DNA of 64,000 bases from Ptychodera flava (Eukaryota; Hemichordata; Enteropneusta; Ptychoderidae): the NCBI RefSeq assembly GCF_041260155.1, contig NW_027248277.1:4004501-4068500 (forward strand), read 5' to 3'. The notes below the pieces were generated by a model that did no database searches, was not told the origin of the DNA, and saw only the letters and a program-made list of their open reading frames with translations. Made by a program: the position numbers and the translations under genes. Shown here piece by piece: positions 12,157 to 22,200 of the stretch (its first letter is position 1; every line of letters starts with the position of its first letter).

Positions 12157-12338
12157 ATGACACCCGAGGCGATCGCTGCAGCGAACGCAGAAGTCGCTAC
12201 TGCCAGTAAGAAGCAAAAGTGGGGCAAATACCAGCACTATTCAGATGAAACCAGGGCAAAGATTGCGAAGTACGAGATCCACAATGGTGTCATGAACACT
12301 TTTTGAAAATTCAGTAAAGAACTTGACAACCCAATCAA
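12157..12338 (+). pseudogene. Pogo-like transposase, N-terminal part
   Basis: An ATG at 12157 opens MTPEAIAAANAEVATASKKQ and then WGKYQHYSDETRAKIAKYEI, a helix-turn-helix start typical of CENP-B/jerky-type transposases. One in-frame TGA falls in the next segment, followed by KFSKELDNPI. The frame is cut at the ATCAA target site, where the 16.3-kb element begins. It resumes at 28672 with INESTVRNMKKAY, so the insertion split one reading frame. Confidence 0.75.
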
Positions 12339-12372
12339 CAGTTCGTGTTCTCTCTTAATTTAGAGATGTATT
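12339..12372 (+). repeat. Left terminal inverted repeat of the 16.3-kb element
   Basis: 34 bp starting CAGTTCGTGTTCTCTC and ending atgtatt. It differs from the right end at one position (tagaGatg versus tagaTatg). It is preceded by the target duplication ATCAA. Confidence 0.9.
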
Positions 12373-12571
12373 ATTCGCAATCGCAGTATTGTTTGACCGT
12401 TGACCCTTTATTGCGCTTGCGTAGTAAGAGCCGGAAGTTGATCGTACCTGAATATCAGAGGTCAGAGCTAGCTACATACAATCCCGCGAAGTTTTCTGGC
12501 GGACTGTGTACATATACTCCCTTTCTGCTGATGCCGTTACAGAAAGCTTGCCGAATAGGTCCACAGTCATA
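12373..12571 (+). promoter_or_regulatory. Putative promoter/5' leader of the MADS-like gene
   Basis: About 200 bp separate the left terminal repeat from the ATG at 12572. A tgcgcttgcgta stretch at about 12412 resembles a weak NRF-1 site. At the matching position inside the right terminus a perfect tgcgcatgcgca lies at 28617-28628. No TATA box is evident. Promoter function is inferred from position only. Confidence 0.35.
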
Positions 12572-15500
12572 ATGGATCAGCCATCAACGGTAAATATACC
12601 TTTTTACAGTGATCCCGTGATAAATGAATGGAACCAACGTTTTATTTTAACTTTCCTGGGCTAGGAGCATCGAGCACAGTGCCAGTCAGTCCATTGTTCC
12701 TGTCTCTCATGTTTGCAAGCGCATTCATCAGTGCACGGCACTTGTATTTCTTTGGGTGTAAAACTCTGTCATATTTTTGTAACACGGACTGTGTGCCCCT
12801 CCCTGTCGAATATGTATGGCTTATGAATATGCTGATCGTCCACGGAGGTCCTTCAATGTTCCGCCATCGCCATGGTAAACGTTGATGATCCCATGGACGT
12901 ACCGCATTCGTACGTCCATGATGTTCCTAACTTGCCGTCTTTGTCGTAAGCTAAGCTTTCGCATTGACCATCGAGGGCCAATGTCTTCCGTAACTGACGT
13001 CAATTTAGGTTTCTAAAACTGTATATCATTTCCCTTCCCGTCAGTCTTTTGCTACACCACGGTCCCTCCACATTACACCAACGGCTCCAAAGAAAACTTG
13101 TCACAAAGAGGTTGGTAGCAACAAGACCTACGGAAGGAAGCCTATTGAAGAGCAATATTTGTCAGACGACACTAGGAGGATAAAATTTGCTCACAAGCAA
13201 AGGCAAGGGCTGCAACAAAAAGTAAGTTTAGTCAACACCGCATGTGGCCTCCATATTGCATGCTACTTTATTGTGTGGTACATGAAGACAGTGTTTTATT
13301 TAAAGGTCCCATTGTGATATATTATTATTATGATAATTTATGTAGAAAAAAACAATGTGCTGACCAAGTAATACGCACACGCTCCAGTGTGATTAAATGA
13401 ATTTAGATTGATTGCTTTCCGTTCACAGAAACAAAATTTTCTTAAAATATTTGAATTAAAAACATAGCCATGGTTTTTTCATAGCCTTTTGAAATATGTG
13501 TACTCTGAGGCTGTGTCATGTCACCTAACAGGTGAACCATATTGTATTTGGTAATAATTCGTACTCTTCCAACTTTCAGGTACGGAAATATCACATATGT
13601 ACACGACAGGATATCCTGTTGTATGTTAAAGGTAACAAAACATCCTTTGTGTATGGAATGACCCTTACGAAAATTAAAGCCTTGCGGCGAACAGTTCTGG
13701 TAAAGTCTTCATAATTGCCCGGTAAGTTTACCACAACATGTTGTGGTAAGCTTACGCATAGCTTGAGATTTTCGCATGTTGATGGATTTTGCGGCGCACA
13801 TATTGTGGTATGCTTACCACGACACTCAAGCATGTCCTGGTATGTTTGCCACAAAAGTTTAGGCTTTGCAGAATTTTTTTGCGGTATACTTGCCACAAAC
13901 AGGATTTACGGTATACATACCGCTATTGAAGCTGACCCTATGGGTAGCCCCACCCCCAGTAGCATACCCCTACCCTTCACACTTTGCCACGACCACTCAC
14001 ACTGTAGCTACTCATTCTTGTGCTAATGTATTAAAGTTTTCAGAATGTAGCCACAGGTACAAACACTCACACACATTCACAAACAAAAGAAATCTTACCA
14101 GGTTTTTCATTGAATTCCTACCTTACATTTATTGCAGATGGAAATGCTAACAAATGACTCAAAACAAAGAAATCACAAGTTCATCAACAGTTCTTTCACA
14201 GGATATCTCCCTTAATCAATGGCATCTTCATAACAAAGTGTTGGCATATCCAACGATATAGTGGGAACAGTTACTTTTGATCCAGTTGATTGTTCAGTGT
14301 CTTGGTTTACTTTCCGTAGACTACAGAAAGGGCTAAAACAAAAAAAAAGAAAAACAAGAAAAGAAACATTAATGCAATCACATATACTAGCACAGTACAG
14401 TAGACAAAATGCCAAGAGAACAATCTGCCAGTCAGTATGTAATTGCAACTGCCTTGACATACCTTTCACAATGAGTCTTGCACATATCATGAAATGGAAT
14501 CCAGGTCACTAAATTGTAAAGATATTTCAAACGGTACTTACACTTATATATTTGCCTTGGCAAGCTTGGTTACTCTTTTGGGACCAATGTGGGTTTATGA
14601 GATTGGTGATGTAAAGTTGTCATCAGCATTGCTTTTTCTCAGCATCCGTTGCCACAAAGACATGTCGTCACTTCCAGCTACAAATAAGAAAATGCAATGG
14701 AATAAAAGGAATGTAAAGGAAAAAGTCCCAGCGATTATGTTTGGTGATTTTGACTACATGTGACATGAAAACTAGTTTACTACTATATCTGTGAATCTAA
14801 ATTACTTTTAGATGGGGGGGGGACAACGCTACCAGTGATCCACAGCTACAGAAAGATAACTGAAAATATTGTATGCATGTTTTGTGTTGTAAGATTTCAT
14901 GTGGAACTTCAATGAAATATTGTAAATCAATCATTGATTTGGATTTCGCCTTACAATATGCTAGCAAAATATTTCGGGTAACGTTGAACAAATGTCAAAC
15001 TACATTAATGAAGATTTCAAAAGAAACTTAAGTGTCAAAGACAGAGACGTCCAGCATCGTCCAGCATGATCTTATAAATAGACGTATACCAAATTTCATG
15101 ACATGAAACACGTGTACAAACGATACTAGGTCAGAGTTTAAGAACTTAATTCTTACCTAACCATTCCTAAATGTATTGTTTTTTCATTGTTTTATATCGT
15201 ACATCGAGGAAAATTTGTATACATATAAGCAAAAGTTTCACCCTGGGTACAGTCCCCGAGGGACTGTGCCTTCGCCAAAGTGTCGAAGTATGTATTCCCC
15301 AGACATAGACACTATCAATACATCGGTATGAACAGATAAAGGCCACTCCTTTCACACTGTTCTGTTCACTCAACGTTCAACCTCGGGAGTTATTCAGACA
15401 ATTGGACAGTGTTACTCGAGAATTGCACAGAACAAAAACAGATAAAATTCGTCGTTACGTTGCAGAGAAGGATACTCGAAAATTTACTTACCGAAATTCA

Positions 15501-17745
15501 AACGATAGCCTTGATCCTCAGCTCGGCCAGCTCAGGGTGTTATCATGGTTATAAGAATGGTGACCATTGTTCACAAGCCGATCTCCACACGCCGATCGTG
15601 ACGACGATGACATGAAAATTAACGCGTCTTGAACATTGCCTATAGGTTGTACATTCATAGCTAGGGTATACGAAGCTGTCAAGGTGATGTCCAACGGCAA
15701 ATTTCAGTGAAATTATGTCAAAAGTCGAGTGAAAAAACAGCGACAATGCATTCAGCAATTCAAAAGGGTCGTAACTGCCTCTTCTGATATCAGATTTGCC
15801 GCTGAGATTTGACCTGTGACACGCCAATCTGACCAATCACAACGAAGTCTTCACATGATCTATGATGTCATCAGGCGTGATACTATGACTTCCGATACGA
15901 AGTCCTTGCAATCGCGATCGCTGTACACGTGCGTAACATAGCATGAATCGTAGTGGAAGTTTTGTTAGAAGTAATTCATTCAAAAGTAATTCACTGAAAA
16001 CCTACAGCTTTCGACGGACTATATCCAAGCAAAAGTGTATTGACAGTACCAGTGGCTATGACCCAACACTAAGCCCCACACTATGTAGGCCCTATTACAT
16101 AGCAGTTAGCACAGCAGTGCCAGTGGCGCCTCGGCTAACCGTGCAAACCCTTCATAGGCACTATACCAGCACTATTTTATAGTGTGCCTTCCCTGAGATA
16201 CGGAATTCAATTTCGATAAAACTGTGTTCTATACGACAGGCGTGAGATACAAAAAATCCAACATACCAGTTCAACAATTTCTTAGATTTTAGTTCGGGCG
16301 CGTTTCTCTGGAGACACGTACGTACGTGTCCACGGCAGGTTGAGTGAGATGTCAATCATTTGTACAGTGGATGGCAATACGACTAATAATTCCCTTGTCT
16401 TTCTAAGTCGGCGATATAGTAACTTATACCATACCTACCTCCATGCTTATACTGATCATATGATGGCTTCGGAAAATAATTGTCGAAAGACACAAATAGA
16501 ATGAGTGTTTTCTCCGACCGCGGTGACTGACATGCTCTGTCCGCTTATTATTAGGCCTACCAAACTGTGGCAAAGTTCCTTTCCTTCAAGGATTACGGCC
16601 GATTTTCGAGAGATTTTCGTTGCTGCCATGAAATTGATGAATTTAACGTTGAATTATCGTGCAGATCATGGGCTCAAAACGTTTCCCGATGGACAGGGAA
16701 ACATGGTTTCATTGGATATTTGTGGCTGCCTACAGTGTAGGCCTATGCATGAAACAACATTGTCACACAGAATACCCGTCTTTATTAGATCAACTTCGTC
16801 ACTTTTCTCGCCTCGATCACACCATAGGGCCTATAGCTGCTAAATCGCTCAAATTAAGCTATTTTGGCAATCCAGCGATCCCGCACCTTTACATATGTGC
16901 TATTGTTGATGTAATCTGGATTTGTAAAATCTTGTCACTGTGTATAGAAGTATCATTTGGAGAGTCAGGTACTTTTGTATGTGAATTTCCTAATTTCTTG
17001 GAAACTGATGTATTCACGTTTTAACATCCCCATTTGAAAAATCAATAAATATACTATTCTGTTATTAAATTTAGAGTGCAAACATGTATATTCTTTATTC
17101 ATGCATATGATATACGGTACATCTACAGAAGCCAGCTGGGCACACACGTTCACTTGGCTGCCCTGTAACCGTGCAGCCTTGAATTCTTACACATGATTCT
17201 GCAAGTCTGTGCTGTGTGACCATTGTATTTACGTAAAGCCTTCAATGGCAAACATACCACAAAGCAATCTGCAACTTTGTTTACTTCAGTCTTGTGGTAG
17301 ACATACCAAGAGAAAGATTGCTAATCACCACAAGTGCACCACTAGTGGTGACTATCGGCGCAGGATGGATAGAGAGTTGTGGCACACAAAAGTATGCGTG
17401 GTATGTTTACCCAGAGCTTGCAGCATATTTACCACAAAAAATCTGTTTCGTACGGGCAAGAAGGCCATTGATGACTACAAAAATGGGAATATTTTGAAAT
17501 CTGCAGGCACAATCAAGAGCATTGATGACAACTCCACTATTGTACAACCTTTAGAACCAACTCCTAACAAGGATACTACCGACGAGGCACCCCATGCGGA
17601 CATGTTTAAGCAAAGGTTTTGTCAAAAGACTTTGAAGGCAAATCTGATAAAGAGTAACTGGCCTGAAAATGACATGTTGGTTATCATGTTTATGGACATA
17701 CAGACTTCGTTTCATGTGCATCACAAGGTCAACGTGATAGGCTGA
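12572..17745 (+). CDS. MADS-box (SRF-type) protein, four exons, 195 aa
   Basis: Exons are 12572-12589, 13045-13221, 13580-13650 and 17424-17745. All junctions are GT-AG and phases match (0, 0, 2). The total is 588 nt including the stop. Residues about 36-93 align with the MADS fold. GRKPIEEQYLSDDTRRIKFA corresponds to the DNA-contacting helix (SRF GRVKIKMEFIDNKLRRYTTF), and GLQQKVRKYHICTRQDILLY followed by VKGNKTSF matches SRF GIMKK...TGTQVLLLVASETGH. The next exon continues V-IFTTKNLF, like SRF VYTFATRKL. The acidic, threonine-rich C-terminus (residues about 110-195) is unrecognised. The reading frame is intact. The gene lies inside the giant transposon and converges on the large minus-strand gene. 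It may be a DNA-binding regulator of the element or a captured host gene. The short first exon (MDQPST) is the least certain part. Confidence 0.65.
13726..13925. repeat. Cluster of GTGGTA...TACCAC palindromes, left side of intron 3
   Basis: Five related palindromic motifs occur in 200 bp. 13728-13749 is a perfect 22-bp palindrome centred on acaacatgttgt. Others are at about 13805-13820 (gtggtatgcttaccac), 13836-13857, 13881-13901 and 13909-13925. A second cluster lies at the far end of the same intron (17248-17440). They may be protein-binding sites or subterminal repeats of a guest element inside the intron. Confidence 0.7.
14215..14320 (-). CDS. Candidate terminal exon inside intron 3, minus strand
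   Basis: On the minus strand a tttctgtag acceptor is followed by an open frame, LRKVNQDTEQSTGSKVTVPT..., ending DAID and a stop. About 270 bp upstream, a second acceptor-like ttatttgtag precedes GSDDMSLWQRMLRKSNADDN and then a stop. Both could be exons of a small nested gene or chance ORFs. I recognise no family, and no start exon was found. Confidence 0.25.
15943..16182 (+). CDS. Small serine/arginine-rich ORF in intron 3, doubtful
   Basis: An ATG in a CpG-containing stretch opens MNRSGSFVRSNSFKSNSLKT and runs 79 codons. The first 45 residues look protein-like (repeated SNSFK, RRT-S), while the rest looks like random sequence. It lies midway between the two GTGGTA palindrome clusters. If a separate element occupies intron 3, this could be its first exon. 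I recognise no homologue. Confidence 0.2.
   Translation: MNRSGSFVRSNSFKSNSLKTYSFRRTISKQKCIDSTSGYDPTLSPTLCRPYYIAVSTAVPVAPRLTVQTLHRHYTSTIL
17248..17440. repeat. Cluster of GTGGTA/TACCAC motifs, right side of intron 3
   Basis: Motifs at about 17248-17265 (gcaaacataccacaaag), 17292-17310 (ttgtggtagacatacc), 17327-17353 (caccactagtggtg), 17376-17413 (gtggtatgtttaccc) and 17430-17440 match the left cluster at 13.73-13.93 kb. The cluster runs up to and past the acceptor of the last MADS exon at 17424. Confidence 0.65.
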
Positions 17746-18214
17746 TTTTCATGTTTTGTTTTTTTGTTTTATTGCAAATTGTTCCTAAAAATCTAGTTTG
17801 TAGGAAGTTTTTTTACAGACAACATTATAAGAGAGAGAAATATTTTTATTAAAATATATTTACTTCGAGAGTATTTATTTGAAGTTTCGAGAAAATGTTT
17901 CTAAAAATCTAGTTTGTAGGAAGTTTTTTGGTTCTTTTTTTGTTGTTTAAGCATTATGATATTTTGTGCACTGTGCAATAAAAGCATTTGTTCTCAGGTT
18001 CATATCAAAGACACAGCATGTCAGTATAGCAGTAGCATATCACTGATAGCTACTCGTCAGGACTGTCCATGCAGCTCCAGAAAGTACTACAAAACAAAAT
18101 GGCATCAACATCATAAGACAGAGAAATATTTATTTAAATTTATATTTACAGCGAGAGTATTTATTTGAAAAGTTTCTAACTATATTGTGATACATGTGTT
18201 GTGTTGTGAAATAC

Positions 18215-18257
18215 AATAAAGATATTTCAACATAGTAACTAGTTTGGTTTTTTTATT
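18215..18257. terminator. Facing polyadenylation signals of two convergent genes
   Basis: AATAAA on the plus strand at 18215-18220 lies 470 bp past the MADS-like stop codon. Its minus-strand counterpart (tttatt) at 18252-18257 lies 1.0 kb past the stop of the large minus-strand gene. The two units of the giant element therefore appear to meet tail to tail here. The region 18258-19292 would be the 3' UTR of the minus gene and shows no other coding sequence. Confidence 0.5.
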
Positions 18258-19292
18258 CAGATCGTCAGTCATGAAAAGCAATACATAAGTACTGGAATAA
18301 CACCACTGACTAAATTCAAGGTATCTCATCTCTTGTAGAAATATCCAAACTGCAGACCTTCAAGGCACATCACCAAATTGACATGTGTGACCCTACATCG
18401 TGGCATTTTGTTATCAGTGTATCACTTCAGCAATTCTGCTGTAGGCCATTAGACTTATTGTATTGATTTATTCCTAAAAAATCGTTACTTTTGGGACAGA
18501 CTATTTAGGGCTTTACGGAGAGAGGTATTGGTAGCCAGTGAGTGGAGTTGCCTTAGAATAGTATTGATGTGGTCTGATTTCTTACAATGGCCATACTGCA
18601 TGAAGGCAAATATGTCAGGGTATCAAAAATGTTTTCTACATCAGAGGAAAAAGCTTAAAGTATCTCATCGCCTGCCTCTTTCTACATAGGTGAAGGCCCC
18701 AGTAGATGCAGCTGTATAATTGGTTGAGATCAAAATAATTTTTGTTTTCCTTGGATACTTGAAAACTGGCCATATACATGTAAAAGAAAATAGAAATAAC
18801 AAAATGTACAACATCAAGACTGATGTATTCTAGTTCATGAAATCACATTCGATTCTTGGAAGATTGCAATATGCAGATGCATCGTGTCAAGCAGTGGCCA
18901 TTTAACCAGTGCATCACCTGTTAATTATTTACCAGGTTCAAACGTAAACACACAATCCAAATCGTAATAATGCTTTTATACATGCTTTTATACACATCCT
19001 TCGATCAAGTACAAAGACATGTTCTAATTTAAATGAATAAACTCCTTCAAATAATGCAAAAAGTCTCTTCTTTGGCTTTATCACACATTAACACAGAACA
19101 TACATGTAGGCATGTGCCTTTTTCACATAAGATTTGTGTCTATGTATCGCAACACAGCACGGGTGAAAGGCCAAAGGGAAACAATGGCTGCATTAATTTT
19201 TAGCCATTGTCCACAAACCTTTTGGAGTGTGCAAAACCCCATAATGTTATTACCATTGCTTGATATGGAAAATAGCCAAAAAGCCAAATAAC

Positions 19293-22200
19293 CTAGGCAT
19301 TACTAACTGCTGCTTCTAGTTTAGCAACTTGTTCAGCTGCCTCTACAACTAAATAGTCTTCAATTTCTCTGTAAAACTCTATTATTTGTTCCTTTCTACA
19401 TTTTCTCACCTTTTTCATTGTGTCAATAAAACCACCTTTGGAATCATCATCCATAACTTTCATAATCGATTCATCAATCATTTTAATGAGTTGACCTTTA
19501 GTTTTGTTTTCTATTGATTCACCCTTTTTCCTATCTTCAGGTGTAACATACACCTGTTCAAGTTCATGTCGAATGTCTGCTTTCTTCATTTTACCAAGGA
19601 TTATTTTATCCAGGACAGTTTCCATGTTTTTTTCACATGTTTGTGTCATGCATTTCAGTTTTTGATCTAGCTGCTTTCCATTAACACTCATATGGGCTCT
19701 TGTTGCATCACCTGGTGTTGCAAGATACCTGGAAAATAAAGCATGTTCTTAAGTATTAGAACTGCAAAATTTCATGCAAAATTGAATGCTTTTTGTGTGA
19801 CAAACCACTGGTCAATACTTGCTATGGAAATACATGTACTAGACACAAAAAAGTCTACATTTAAATCTTCATGCCTACACTCACCAATCACACTCAGGTT
19901 GTTTTGACTAATACACTGCAGCTGATACACATACAAGTGAAATAAACGTGTAAAAAATCTAAAAAATACAGCCATCTTATTTCTTTGCCTGTGCATGACA
20001 TTGTCCTTGCAGCAGTGTGTTTGACATATGATAGCCATATTACAATTACACTTGCATACAATTAGAGAGTCACCCTATAACAGAAGTTTTTTTGTTGGTC
20101 CTATCAGCTATGAAAAATCAGGACCTTTCCAGGAACATATAATGAAATATGCATAATATTATATTTAACTTGTATAACATATAACATACAAAGGAAGTCA
20201 TAAAGAAACATTTTAATAAAATTGATTCACTCAACTCCTGTTTACGTAGTTGTATCCGCCATTCAGTCACCTCTTCATCCTTCCGCAAGCGTGATGGGTT
20301 GGTTATTGACTCATAATTTGGTATATCCAGCATGTTTTCCATCTTCTTTCTCAACTGGTGGGATGAAAAATAAGCTTCTTGTCAGAATGTGTGAATAATA
20401 TCCCTGGTACCGTCAATCACACAGAACATTTGTCTGCATACTAGACTTTATCATGCCAGTATTTCAAAAATAAGTTAAAAGTCCAATACTGGGTAGCTCT
20501 TTTTTAAGCTATTTTTTCCACAGTTTTTGTTCTGTGTATTGATCTGCAATTTCTGGTTTGAATTCGCAAAGCATAATGAAATATCCAGTGTGTAGCTCAT
20601 CTACACACCCTATATGTCTACAGTCAGCAGTGTTAATAGCAGTCATTAAAAACATACAGGTTGTATTGACAAGCAAGATACTTGGTGTTTGAGCACATAA
20701 CAGGGACTTGGAAAAGATATTGATAAAGACAGCCAAAATTTACAACACATATTTCTTGTAAACTCTGTACACACACCTCAGTTAGCATATTCAAATTCCG
20801 GAATGTTCGCAACCATTCATCTGCATACATTGCACCTGCTGACCACCATTTTGAGGCTTTGTTAACTTCTTCCAGCCTGACGTTCAGATTTTCTCCACTG
20901 TACTGATCACCCGATGTGGATATACTTGCTGTAGCATCCATGAATGACCGCAATTCTTCAGGCATCATAGCTTGATCAGTCCTATGAAATTAAATTCAAT
21001 GGAGTATTCCCATTAGTAGCAAACAACAAGAATAGTGCTGGAGAAAAATGTGTGTCCAGTGGCTTTTAGCTTTTGACTCATTTGTTATTCAGTAAATATC
21101 CATTGGTCAGGGATGTTCTTAAAATGGATCATTTCTCTATTTTATAAAACAGCTTTCCACAACCAGACCTGCACAATGTCAATGTGCTGTGGATGTTAAT
21201 TATTATTAATGCGTTTGTCATTTGTGTGTGTGTGAGGCCTTAATTCATTTCATGTGTGCCAAAACAAAACTAGGGACATAGTTTTACTTGTTCTGTTACC
21301 ACTTTTGCAGTTAGGTTTCATGTCGAGGGGATTAACGCAACAGTGAATAAATTACACTGCTCCATACATCAGCGTTACCGGTTGTATAGTACCCAAGTCT
21401 AGCTATATATTTTGCTATGTGATATTTGGATGATTCACAGTTCATGTACAAAATGCAGAGCAGTGGGTATACATATTACAAGTTCACTGACTCTTACCTG
21501 TCATACAAGTCTAGAAGCTGGTATTTGGAATCTTTGGACTTGCTCCAAAATGGAGAAAATACCAGAGCAGCTGCTTTGATAATGTCTGAACGATTGAGTC
21601 TAACTCCAATTCGATAAGCAAGGATAGCACCACCATATCTGAATGTTTGTTCAAACATGTATGTGTAATTTGGGTCCTTTGCTTTGGTTGCAAAATCTAT
21701 GAAATCATTCACAGACAGTTCTTCTTTGGATGCCATTTTTACACGAACATATGGTATCAGTAATTCCCGCATGTTACCAGCAATGGCAACATTTAATAGC
21801 TGCCATGCTATGTGATGGTCTGATCCATTTTTTGCATACAACTGGGCCTTTTCTGATTGAAATCCCATTGCGTAGGCAAGGTCTGATAAGAACACTTCCC
21901 AATTCAGAGAAAAATAGTTTCTCAACATGTTCATTTCAATGTGCAGTTTTCCAGGGGAGAGTACAACCCAACCAAATTCTAGCAGTGGTTTTGGTAGTGG
22001 ACACCATGGATGCTCTCTTTGAACATGTATCTCATACTCCCGGCGGTGGCAGTCCCCGGGTTGGTGGGTACCCATGCTTGTTACCCAAGTTTGAAAAGTA
22101 CCCCCTTTCCCAGAATATTTCTGAGAAAAACACCCTCTATTTGTGGCAAATCTGGGAGAAATTAGCTGTAAAAAACATACCCTTATTTTCGAAATCTAGG

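Noticed and set aside
12339-12372. RSS or Transib-type terminus
   Set aside because: Transib and RAG-like ends begin with CAC. Here the first bases are CAG and no heptamer/nonamer pattern is visible. The link to RAG rests only on the protein and the 5-bp duplication.
16505-17024. Overlapping 112- and 121-aa ORFs in the MADS intron
   Set aside because: They overlap in different frames, lack motifs, and have no matching splice phases to the flanking exons.
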